64,000 nt of DNA. Source: Eutreptiella sp. 'Long Island Sound 2002' (lineage: Eukaryota; Euglenozoa; Euglenophyceae; Eutreptiales; Eutreptiaceae). A program made the translations under genes and the position numbers. The notes under the pieces are model-generated. The model was not told the DNA's origin. It searched no databases and saw only the letters and a program-made list of their open reading frames with translations. The stretch is from positions 57,382,427 through 57,446,426 of the forward strand of contig OZ038387.1 of the NCBI GenBank assembly GCA_964036045.1, given 5' to 3'. Shown here in pieces: positions 28,101-40,100 of this stretch; within the stretch, counting starts at the first letter, position 1; the number at the start of each line of letters is the position of its first letter.

Positions 28101-31100
28101 AGAAGGGGCGACATTACAGGGCCGGCGAACCCGAAGCACGGACTGCATGGCACAATTCGTGTCTGCGCTTGTGCCTTCCCATGCTTGCTCCTGTACCTGC
28201 CCCTGAGCCTGCCCCCGAGTCCCCTGCGGCGCTCCTGCAGGCCATCAACACCGATCTGGCATGTAAACAATTGAGTCATTTGCGGAAAATCTCAGACCAC
28301 ATCCGAGACCCAAAGTCTGTGTACATCAACTGGGACCAGGATCAGGAGATCCGCAAACGGTACGTCCTACTCGGCTGTCGGTGCAGCGCGCTATTGGACC
28401 GGCCAATTCACATACACTAGCGTTGGGTGAGGTAGGCCACGGCGCTCAGAGTCAGGGGAGTGGAACGGGTATTGAAAGTGATGTACGGCCTGTTGCGTGA
28501 AGTACAGCCAAGCCTGCGGTGGTTAGAGGTGGTTATTGTTACCAGGGGCTTTAGCATACATAGCATACAGCCGCGGACCAAATAGACTAGTGGTGGGCCA
28601 CACCATAATGGGCTTGGGCACCCCAACCGCCTGGATTTTTAGTTGGCGATGGGTGAAGGTGGGCAGTGGGTGGGCACTAGCCACGAGGGTGATGGCTTGG
28701 GATCCAAAGGGGGGAGATGGATGTCGGCCACATGGTCTTGTAGGATCCATGTGAGGTGGGGTTTGCTGGGCTGGTGGGCATACTGCCTTGGCACAAGATG
28801 AGCCAGGCAACACACCGGGTGGGCCTGGTGTGCCACCAGGTAGTGTTATTGAGCCCAATGAAATTAGGCCCGAAATGGTTTGGCCGACATCCTTTTATTG
28901 AATCGATTCACCGCCGGTTTGAAGCAGAGGAGGATGGCATTGTTGGCCATTGCATTATGCGGTGTTGCTCAGGGCGGATGTGTTGGGACAGCGGAGGCAC
29001 AAGTAACACTGAAGCACCGCCGGCAGTTAGGGATGTGCTAAATGCGGCAGCCCTCGAAGATCGGTGGTCCACACATTGAAGGAGGCCAGGGTGTCATCTG
29101 TGTTGAGCGGGACGCAACCTCCTCAGGGGGATCTCTGCAAAGTAGTTCCAGAGTGGCATTGCCACTTGAAGTGGTACATAGAGGAGAGTGGCATTGCCAC
29201 TTGAAGTGGTTGGATTTTCCCAGGATCCGGGGCATGACCAGTCCTGTGGTGTGGTGTGGTGTGGTGTGGTGTGGCGTGGCGTGGCGTGGCGTGGTGTGTC
29301 GTGATGGTGTGTTGTGCCGAAGGCGCTGTTACCAAAAGGCAAAAGGCCGGGATGTCTACCCACGGGTAAAGGTAAACGGGCTGGGCTGTGTGTGTTGTGT
29401 GCGCGCCGTGCGTAAGTGTGTAGGCCTCGGCAGGGGGAGGGGGAGTCGGGGAGACCTGGTGGCGATCGCGGCCCACCGGGACCTCGGACCAGGATGGGGG
29501 TGGTCCCTGAGCACTGGCCCGGCATCCACATGGGCAGAGCCACCTCATCCACGACCCGCTGCAGCGTGGCTATGAGGTGGGGGCACTTGGGGTGGTGCGT
29601 GTACTGCCCCGGGGTAAGCACCGCCGGGCAGCCCTCCCTGAGCGCCTGGTGCGTTTGCAGGGAGTAGGCCTGGGAGTCCCGGAACTCCTGCTTGGCCCAG
29701 GCCCCCTGCCGAACCCACTCTCGAACTACCGCCGCCTGCCACGAGTGCTCTGACCAAGTGAGACCTTGGCACCCACCACCTGCGGAGTATTGAGTTGTGG
29801 AAATCGGCCGTGTCGGCCGGGGACAGGGCCACTGGGCCCAGGTGGTACTCCGGGGTGCGGGAGACCGTATGGGGGCTGGGCTTGTCCAGCCGGTTCACCG
29901 GGAAGGCGACGGTGAGAAGGAGGGGGACGTGGTGGTCCGAGAGGAGGGTGCTCGCCCAGTAGTGGTACGAGGCGATGGTGAACTGCGCTTCGCTGTGGCA
30001 GGCGGCTGTGTCGATGCGGGAGCGCGCGGCTCCCTGGAAGCAGGAGTATGTGTCCTGCGGGACCGGGTGAAGGTCCACTAAGTCCCTGAGGTTGAAGGCC
30101 CTCAGGAACGTGCGGTAGCCCGTGTCCTCGGGGCGCGGGGTCCCTCTATCTGCCGGTCGGGCCGCCGAGTTGGTGTCCGCGACAACCAGGACGGTCGTCG
30201 GGTCGACCAGGCAGGTGACCTCCCTCCAGACGGCGGCCCACCATCTCACGTAAGGCTCCACGCCTATGCTGATCTGGGGGGCATGGGCTGCCAGCACATG
30301 ATGCCGACCCCACGGGGTGAGGACCTCCATGAGGAGGGCGTTGGCATCCTCCGCGCCCCAGAGGAGGGAAGCCCGGGTGGTTGTCCCGGTGCGGACGTAT
30401 TCTTCCAGGCCCGCCCCCGTCTTGCCTTGGGCGGGGAGCACGACGTGACGGGCGTAGTCCTGGAAGGGGGGGTCCTCGGGGCCTGCCCGGGACTGGGCCT
30501 CAGCTAGGATGAGGAGGGTAGGGCGGCGTGCTGCCATGTGCAGGGCTTGCGCCAGGAGGCGCTGCCGGAGGTACCGGCCCCGGACGTTGAGCCACAGCCA
30601 CCCCACAGCGTGCACGTCCTCCGGGGTGCCCTCAATTCTGGGATTGCGAGGGAGTGGGGTGCTCCGGCTCCGGGTCCGGCTCTGAGGAAGTGGGCCCGCC
30701 CTGGGGGTCGGCGTGTGTGGCCGAGCCGCCAGCTGCCTCCTGGGCTGCCCGCAAGTCACGCCCGATGAGGCCAAACACCGTGGTCAGGGAGGGAGTCCCC
30801 GCTGGCCGTTCGCCCGTGAGCCTGGGGAGCACCCAGTCTCGTAGGGCCGGGGCCCGCGCCCCCAGGACCTTGAAACCGACCGGCTTGGCCGGCTGGAGGG
30901 CCCGGGCGTAGCTGACCCACGAGGCGCTCCATCCCTTCCAGTCGGCGTCGCGGAGCTGCTGGGCCCCCAGGGCCGAGGGGACGATGACGAGTCCCCCCCG
31001 AGCCCTGTCGTAGGTGGCCCTGGCCACCATGGGCGTAGCGATGGCCAGGGGGTTGCCTCCGGGTGGGGTGAGGGTGGCCCTGTGGTCCCCGAGGTCCATG

Positions 31101-34100
31101 CTCGCCGTGTCGACTGGGGTGTACCGGTCCCCGCGCTTGACGCAGATTTGGACCGGGGGGGGGGGGGCGGTGGCCGGCGCGCCCCGGGGGACATGTACCG
31201 GGCTCTGGCATATCAGCACCAGGGCCCTGGTATCCGGGGGGGCCGCCCGGGGCGGGGGTGGGGCAGACCAAGCATACGCATATGCCATGGCCTGGAGCCA
31301 CCACCCAGGGCGCGAGCCGCCCTCGGGGGTGGGGAGGCGGAGCTGCACCCTCCCCTCGATCACGTAATACACCGTGATCCCAAGTCCCGGCGGGTGAGGA
31401 GCCGGGATGGCATCTCCCTCCCAGCTGGAGAGGGAGAAGGAGGGGACCCCCAGGGTATAGCCCACGAGCTGGAGCAGCTCGCGGGTCCTCTTGGCATACT
31501 GGGCCAGGAGGGGAGGGAGGCCGTCTCCCTCCGGGGAATGGGGGCCGGGGACGGGGGTGGTGTCCTGGCCCGCCGCCCGCATGCGGCGTCCCACCGCCGA
31601 CAGGCGTTCGCTGTCCAGGAAATCAGCGACGTCCAGGGCCTTGCAGGGGTTCGCCTCCTCCAGGGCAGTATCGGCGATGAGCGCCGCCAGGCGGGACTCG
31701 TGCGGGCCCAGCTCGCCCGGCGGGCTGTCGGCGCGGCCGGCTGCCGGCGGTGCAGGGTCGTCATCCAACTCTACCGCCGGCGGTAGGGGCTCCAGCGGGC
31801 TGAGGGCGCCCGCTTCATCATCCAGGAGGCCAGCCAGCTGGGTGGCCGTGCCCTGGGACGCATCCACATCGATGGGGGGGGGGCGGAGGGTCATCCGCCG
31901 CGTGCGAAGTAGGAGTTTCGAGAGCGGGCGAGGTCTCACGGGGCCCTAGCTCCCGTTCTCCTTCCGGGGCCAGCTCCGCAGCCTCGTCTTCCTCCTGGGG
32001 GGCTCCCTGCGGGGGGCACTGGTCGCATGGGCTGGGGCGCTAGAAGCGACAGACTGTACACCAATCCAGGGCGGGTCCCTCCGGGGGGTGGCCCCCCGTC
32101 GGGGGAGCTGAGGCCTCAGCACCGTCGTGGGCCTGGGCGGTCATGGGATTGCCAGCGGGCGCCTGGGGGTGGGCCGCAGGGGCCTCTGGGGCGCTGGCGA
32201 GGGCTTGCTGATGGCCCTCCTCCCGGCAATCTGCGCCCAAGAGGTCCTGGGACACGCCTTCAGCTGCCACATCCGAGGGGCCGGGCCGGGGGGGGCCTGC
32301 GCTGGCATGCCCGGCAGCCGGTTGGCCGGGGTCACTAGGCGTCCCGGTAGCCGCCAGGATACGCCGGCTAAGCTGGCTGGTACGGCCTTTGGCTGCGGCT
32401 CGCGGCCGCGCAGGCGGGCTCACCCGAGCCGCGGTGACCTCTGGGCTTCGCTCAGGGGCTGCCCCGCCCCCGGGCAACGCTGGGTCTCTTTCCCGGGAGA
32501 TGGGCGCCTGTTGCGCCGGAGGGGGGCCTCGGGGTAGGGGGCGGCCGGCGCCACCGACCGTGTCGGCTGTGGGCGCCCGGGCGGGCTCCTGCGGCCGTGG
32601 ATGTACCACCTGCTGCGTTCCGCCCACGGCATCGGCTATGAGGCGCCGGACGTCATCCTCGGTGAGGGAGGGGCGGTCCATGCGCGGGGGGGCAGCCCCG
32701 GCGGACGGCGTGTCGTGCCGCTCCTCGCCCGGGGCGTCCCGCTGTGTGTGCACGGTGAGGTCCCGGATGACACTGCGGTTGACACAGTGGACTGCCGCCG
32801 GCAGGCGGCCGGGCGGGGGCGCTACCGTACCCAGGGCAGCGCTGACTACCGCACACGCCGCCAGCGCCTGTGTGTGGGCGCGGAAGGTCAGGTACCCGTG
32901 GTTTTCTCCTCCATAAAAGGCCTCCGCCACCCCCTCCGCCCCATCCAGCCACATGAAACGGTCCGCCAGGTGACGGCGGGACCACCCTGTGGGGAGGCGC
33001 CGGATGTGCAGGACGGTCGGAGGGTCCGCGGCGCGGGGCTGCTGGGGCGCTTTCATTGCCCCGCTCGGGGAGGCGTAGCCCGGGCCCCGGAGGCCCGGGG
33101 TGGTTTGCGTGACACCGGTACGGTGCTTCTGGGGCGTGCGGGGGGCGCCGTCCTGTGGCAGTCGTGCCTGCTGTGCACAGGGGGCCAGGAGGCCCGGCGT
33201 CGTTTGGGTCCCCGCCAGAGCGTGCACCGGTAGCCTGTGCGGGGTGCCCGCGGGCGACTGCGCCGCAGGCTGTCTGCCTTCCTTGTTATGGCGCTGCCGC
33301 TTGCGCGGGGGCTTGTCCCTCGGGACATGCGGGGGTTGGGCGTCGGGAGCCGTACGGGGCTCCCACTGCGGCCGGCGCCCCGCATCTGGCGCATCATACC
33401 TCAGGCGTCTAGCGGTATCCGGGCTGGGGGAGCGGTACCGGCGCCGGTCGTCGGGGTCTCGTCGCTCCCGGCCCGGCCCGGGGGCTGATCCGGGCGGGTC
33501 ACGACGGGAGCGGTTATCCCGGCGGTTGGGGGTATGGTCTCTACCTCTAGCGGCGGGGGCTCGGTGTCCGGAGGGGCGCTCCTCGGACCGGCGCTGGTAG
33601 TACCGCTCTGGGGAGCGGTAGGGCCGGCGGTGGGCCGTGCGGCCTCCTCTTCCGGGGCTTGTACGGCCGTGGTCTCGGCGATCGTCGCGTAGGTCCCGTC
33701 TGGGGGAGCGGGACCTCCGGTAGGTTGCGCCCTGGGGCCGGCGTGGCGGCTCCGTAGGTGCCGGGGGCCGGCGGTCCTGCCTGGGCTCCGTCTCCCTCGC
33801 CGGTGCCAGCAGCAGTGCCGGCGTCGCCTCGCCGACCGCGTCGGGGGCAGGGCCCTGCGGCGCGGGGGGCGCCCTCTGCGCCGCCTCCTTAGGGGGCGGA
33901 GGCCCCTCGGTGCGGCGGTCCAGGCCTGCCACGTGGCCCCGTAGGTAGGCCAACTCCAGGTCACGGTGGTCCGGGGGCGGTACTGTCGGGAGCGGCGAGG
34001 GCGGCGGGGGGGGCGGGGGAAGCCCATACCGCGGCTCCCGCAGGTAATAGGCGGGGTACGCTGGCTGGGAGTGAACCTCCACGAGCGGTTGGTGGGGCGC

Positions 34101-37100
34101 GTATGGGGTGTGGGTATAGTGGGGGAGGGGGGGGGCGGCAAAAGCCGGGGACCCCGCGGGGTGTGGTGCAGGCGGGCCTCCGGGGATAGGAGGGCGCTGC
34201 ATGTAAGGAGTTGCGGGTGTCGACGGGAACATGTTGTGTCACTGGGCTGCAAAGCAAGAGCAGGGAGTCGCAGGCCGGAAGCCCATGCATGGGCACTGCG
34301 TATCCCTTCCTCCGGGTCGCCCAGTGCTCAGGCGCTGGAACCTGCTCTCGCTCGCGCGTTGGTGGCCTACGGCGGCCGGCCTTACGGGCCCGTACACTAG
34401 AATCTATCCGGAAACGCGCCCCTTTGCGCTACTCGTTGGCTGCTGCCTCGCACACTGGGGCACCTGGGTCCGGGGGGGGGGAGATCTGTTGCCTGGGGGT
34501 TGCGCCTCCACGTCCACCGGGCACTCCCGGCCGGGGGGAGCAGGGGGGTGCTCAGCCCAGTGGGGTGGTCGGGGCATCCTGCCAGGCCCGTGGGGGGGCT
34601 GTCACCCTCTACAGACCAGCCTGGGGGGGCGGGGAGTCCAGCCCAAGGGGTGGTTAGAGCCCTCCGCTAGGCTCGTGGGGAGCCATTGTTTCCCCTGAAG
34701 CCGGGCGCACCTGGCTGGGGGGGACGGGGAGTCCTGCCCAGGGGGTGTTCGGAGCCTCCTGCCAGACCTATGGGGGGCCGCCGTTGTCAGAAAACCGGGC
34801 GCACCGGCCCGGGGGGGACGGGGAGTCCTGCCCAGGTGGTGTTCAGAGCCTCCTGTCAGGCCAATGGGGGGCCACCTTCCTCAGAGAACCGGGCGCACCG
34901 GCCTGGGGGGGGGCGGGAAGTCCTGCCCAGGGGGTGTTCGGAGCCTCCTGCCAGGCCAATGGGGGGCCATCTTCTTCAGAGAACCGGGCGCACCGGCCTG
35001 GGGGGGGACGGGGAGTCCTGCCCAGGGGGTGTTCGGAGCCTCCTGCCAGGCCAATGGGGGGCCATCTTCTGCAGAGAACCGGGCGCACCGGCCCGGGGGG
35101 GACGGGGAGTCCTGCCCAGGGGGTGGTCGGAGCCTCCTGCCAGGCCAATGGGGGGCCATCTTCTTCAGAGAACCGGGCGCACCGGCCCGGGGGGGACGGG
35201 GAGTCCCGCCCAGGGGGTGTTTGGAGCCTCCTGCCAGGCCAATGGGGGGCCATCTTCTTCAGAGAACCGGGCGCACCGGCCCGGGGGGGACGGGGAGTCC
35301 TGCCCAGGGGGTGTTCGGAGCCTCCTGCCAGGCCAATGGGGGGCCATCTTCTTCAGAGAACCGGGCGCACCGGTCTGGGGGGGACGGGGAGTCCTGCCTA
35401 GGGGGTGTTCGGAGCCTCCTGCCAGGTCAATGGGGGGCCATCTTCTTTAGAGAACCGGGCGCACCGGCCCGGGGGGGACGGGGAGTCCTGCCCAGGGGGT
35501 GTTCGGAGCCTCCTGCCAGGCCAATGGGGGGCCATCTTCTTCAGAGAACCGGGCGCACCGGCCCGGGGGGGACGGGGAGTCCCGCCCAGGGGGTGTTCGG
35601 ATCCTCCTGCCAGGCCAATGGGGGGCCATCTTCTTCAGAGAACCGGGCGCACTGGCCTGGGGGGGACGGGGAGTCCTGCCCAGGGGGTGTTCGGAGCCTC
35701 CTGCCAGGCCAATGGGGTGCCATCTTCTTCAGAGAACCGGGCGCACCGGCCCGGGGGGGACGGGGAGTCCTGCCCAGGGGGTGTTCGGAGTCTCCTGCAC
35801 GGCCAGTGGGGGGCCAGTATCTTCGGAGAACCGGGCGCACCGGCCCGGGGGGGACGGGGAGTCCTGCCCAGGGGGTGTTCGGAGCCTCCTGCAAGGCCAG
35901 TGGGGGGCCAGTATCTTTCGGAGAACCGGGCGCACCGGCCTGGGGGGGACGGGGAGCCCAGCCCAGGGGGTGTTCGGAGCCTCCGGCAGGACCCGTGGGT
36001 ACTCCCTCCTACCTCTTAGCAGCAGCAGGCAAGTAAGCAGGCAGTACCGGGGGTCATAACCCCGGGGTAACAGTATCTGGGACTCAACGTGAGTCCTCTT
36101 AACCAGGAACAACCCCAAACACCGCCGGGGCTTAACTCCCGAACGTAACGGTGTTTGGGGCCCCCGTGGGCCTTATGAGCCCACGGAGTGTACTGAGGCG
36201 TGGCTACCAGCACTTAAAGTCTGGCCTGCCATACCCATTTCTGGGCTCGCCTCAGTACGGCCGGTCGGGTCCGGCTCTGGGGGCTGCGCACTAAACCGGC
36301 ACCGGGTGAGGGCCGTTTTACCCGGTTAAGCATTACTTATGGCAGTAGGCACTAATTATTACATTAGGGTTTTACTCAGCGCATTTGTTTACCCCGCAGA
36401 CATGCCCCTCCAGTGGTGCGCTCACCTTTGGGGCTGCCTTTGGGGGATCGGGGGCTGTTACCCCTCCCGGACGCCCTCCCTGGTGTTGGCGCCGGGGTGG
36501 TGGCCGGGGGGCCTTATACCGTACCTAAAGGATGTTGGATACCGATACCGGGGCGTCCAGCCGGACGGGGACAGGGACTGTTTCTCATAAACTCATTCTC
36601 ATAGACCGTCTCTCATAAAATCTCACCCACTCACACACCCATCATACCCCTGTTGACCCTGCTGCGCCATTGAAGCCCCCGCATAGGGGCCTCCTCGGTG
36701 TGGCTGACACCCTCACGCGGCCGGCCGCCGATGCGGGGCCCTGGGGGCGCGCCGCTCAGGCGCTGCCAGCCTGCAAGAGGAGTAGGGTCAGGGAGGGTTT
36801 TGGGATGGGTGAGGCAGCAGGGGGCGAGGAGAGGAGGCAGCACAGGGGGGAGGGGCCGACGGGGCATGCGGAGGGGCGGTCGTGGGGGGGGCTGGGGCAG
36901 GAGCGCCAGGAGGGGCGCGTGTCTGGGCTTCGGTTTGGGCCCGGTGTGTGGGCGGGCGCGTAGGGGAAGAGAGGAGGGGGAGGCTTGGTCAGCCGTCCTC
37001 TACGGGGGGTCGCTGCCCGTTCCCAGGGCCAAGGCGGCCGGTACTAGGGGCCGCGGGGTCCCTGGGGATGGTGCTTGGCACTGGGACGTGTGCGCACCCG

Positions 37101-40100
37101 ACACTGTTAGTACACCGCCTATTGGCAGTGCCCGGGCCCTGTCGTCCGGGGCTTCGCACCCGGCACCCAGCCCATGGGTAGAGCTGGGGAGTACTCAGCG
37201 TGATGGTGTGTTGTGGTGTGCCGAAGGCGCTGTTACCAGAAGGCAATGGCCGGTATGTCTACCCAAAGGTACAGGTAAAGGGGAGGGGTGTGTGTCTAGC
37301 ACGTGCGCCGTGTGTAAGTGTGTGGTTATCGGCGGAAAGAGGGATGTCGGGGAAACTTGGGTTTCCCGCTCTAGGTGATTGCTGTCATCCCAGAAGTTCC
37401 CGCTGTACTCCCTCTCTCTCCACCTGCTGGTGAAGGCGTAGCTCCTGCAACACCCACGCCATCATGCTGCTCGGGCCTAGACGGGCCTTAAGTAATGTGG
37501 CTCGCGCCTTGGCGTGGGCATACCAGACCTTAATGGACTCCTCGATGACGTGGCGTATGAACTCTGTCCCCAGTGTGTGGGGCCCAGAGCACTCCATGTG
37601 GGCCCGATGCATGGAGGGGGTTTGCAACGCTGCCGCCCACTGCTCCATTACAGCCAGCTCCCACAGCTGGTGGCGCACCGACACAGCCCGTTTTCCCACC
37701 TTTTGATCCAGCCACTCTGCTAGCCGCTCATGGGACTGGGCCGAGCAGGCCCATAGGTGGGGCGCCGTTTCGGGCTGCGCCCACAGAGGAGGCACGTGGT
37801 GTCTAGCACCGTGTTCCGGTGGGAGGACCGGTGCGCCAGGACTGTCATCGTGGGGACGTTGTCCATGCGGTGCGCCGTAATGTGGCGCTGCTCGTCACTA
37901 TCGAACCAGTCAAGGGGGAGGCCACTACCCGACGTGTAGTTTGCTCCCCATCGGGCCTCATAGCCGACCCGCGCCGGAATGGAGGCCTGCTCCTGCAACC
38001 AGTCGCCCAGTGCCGTCGGGGAGAGCTGGCACTAGTCCTGGTAGGTCACCGGGGGGAGAAAGGAGAAGGGGCGGCGGAGGAGCCATGTCATGTCGACCTC
38101 CGGCGGCTCCTGCGTCGCCGCATCCACGCGGACGTTTAGGTCCGGTATCCAGTGTGACGTCGTAGTGACCACGTTTATGACCGAGGCCGGGGAGAGACGG
38201 CCGCCCCCCAGGACCGTGGCGTAGAGGTGGTGTATGCCATCCCCACAATGGCCCCCCTTCCTGGTACGTCCGGAGGGCCCCCACCGCTGCCCCGGAGTCC
38301 GGCGCCAGCCAGAACACCCCTGGCTGCTGCGCCAGCCTTCGGATGTACGACAGGAGTATCATGGCCTCCCCTTCTTGGGAGATGCCCACCCCGGAGGCCA
38401 CATGGGTTTGGTAGGCCTCGTGTCCACTCTGGGTGACCCCCGCCATTGCCATTCCGGCCGGCGTGGTCCCCGCATCCACCGCGGCTATGGTTCCGCGGAG
38501 GGTTGCCAGCGCCGGTAGGTCATGGAACCACATGCCCGGCTTGACATTGGGGGCCAGCACCTGCGGGGGTCGGTGGCCAGGCCGTGCGGCGCCAGGAGGG
38601 CCAGGTCCCCATGGTGCTCACGGAGGTGGGTTTGTAGGGCCGGGTAGAGCTCCGCCGGCACCGTACCCGCCGTGCTGAGTGAGTAGTATAGGGGCCCCTT
38701 ATGCGGGTGCCCCGGGCCCCTGTGTGCCACACACTCTATGGGGTATTTGAATTTCGCCACCACAGCCGGGGCGATGGCTATCCACAGCCACGGCGGTAGC
38801 ACCGCGGTGACTGTCACCAGGGGGGCTGGCGATGCCTGGGCCCATTGCCAGTACGCGTCCGCCGGTGGTTCGGACAGCCAAACGATGGTGGATGCCCACA
38901 CCCCCGCGCTCTGTAGCTGGTCCAGGGACGCATGCCGGTGGTCGTCCCATAGTTGGGCGTGTAGGGGCGCGTTGACCTGCACTTGGACCTAGAAGGGCCA
39001 CCAGGAGGCGATGCAGCCGGGTATCGCTTGGCAGCGTACCTGTGGGCTGGCAGCATACCCGGAGCTCCGGTGTCCAGTCTTTGGCCTCCATGGTGTCCTT
39101 CATGGCAGTTGTCACCTTGACTGCACAGCCCCTGTTATACACGGTCTCCACCCGGGTGGTTGGTGTGGTGTGGTGTGGTGTGGTGTGGTGTGGTGTGGTG
39201 TGGTGTGGTGTGGTGTGGTGTGGTGTGGTGTGGTGTGGTGTGGTGTGGTGTGGTGTGCCGAAGGCGCTGTTACCAAAAGGCAAAGGCCGGGATGTCTACC
39301 CACGGGTACAGGTAAACGGGCTGGGCTGTGTGTGTTGTGTGCGCGCTGTGTGTAAGTGTGTTGTGGCATAGCCGGACTAGTGCACTCTCGCACTTGGCCG
39401 GCACTGCCTTGCCGACGCCTGCGCGCAGTCACACGGGGTCTCATTTGCCCACTGCACCCTGCGTGCCGCGCTGCACCACCAGTGCCTTCTGTGTGGTGCA
39501 CTCTGCTTGGTGCTCTGCACCACACTGCACTGTGTGTGCCCTGCTGCACTGTTGTCGTGGGCAGGGGGCAGTGGGCAGTGGAACTCCTGCAATGCACTGC
39601 CCCACTGCCTGGGGGCAGTGGGCAGTGCAACTCCTGCAATACACTGCCCCACTGCCTTGGGGCAGTGGGCAGTGGACCTCCTTCAATACACCGCCTCACT
39701 GCCTGGGGGCAGTGGGCAGTGGACCTCCTGCAATACACTGCCGCACTGCCTGGGGGCAGTGGGCAGTGGACCTCCTTCAATGCACTGCTCCACTGCCTGG
39801 GGGCAGTGGGCAGTGGACCTCCCGCCACACACTGCCTCACTGCCTGGGGGCAGTGGGCAGTGGACTACCTTCAATGCACTGCCCCACTGCCTAGGGGCAG
39901 TGGGCAGTGCAACTCCTGCAATACACGGCCGCATTGCCTGGGGGCAGTGGGCAGTGCAACTCCTGCAATGCATTGCCTCACTGCGCTCGGGCAGTAGGCA
40001 GTGGAACTCCTGCAATGCACTGCCTCACTGCCTGGGGGCAGTGGGTAGTGCAACTCCTGCAATGCACTACCTCACTGCCCTGGGGCAGCGGGCAGTGGAA

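Larger units (their letters stand above)
29245..37204 (-). mobile_element. LINE copy C, with 5' region, internally deleted
   Basis: Minus-strand element. In its own 5' to 3' order: 5' non-coding region (about 37204-36000), 94-bp monomers (about 35990-34600), ORF1 (34232-32040), a second ORF (31939-30632), endonuclease (30774 to about 29775), a short thumb-region fragment, then the 3' end (tgtgccgaaggcgctgttac on plus, 29313-29332) and a GGTGT/GGCGT tail at about 29250-29290. Reverse transcriptase, RNase H and zinc knuckle are absent. Its upstream limit is where the tail of copy B ends; that boundary is approximate. Confidence 0.78.

Noticed and set aside
32027-33600. Plus-strand open frames opposite LINE ORF1
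   Set aside because: GC-rich shadows of the minus-strand ORF1, which has the RS region and RRM.
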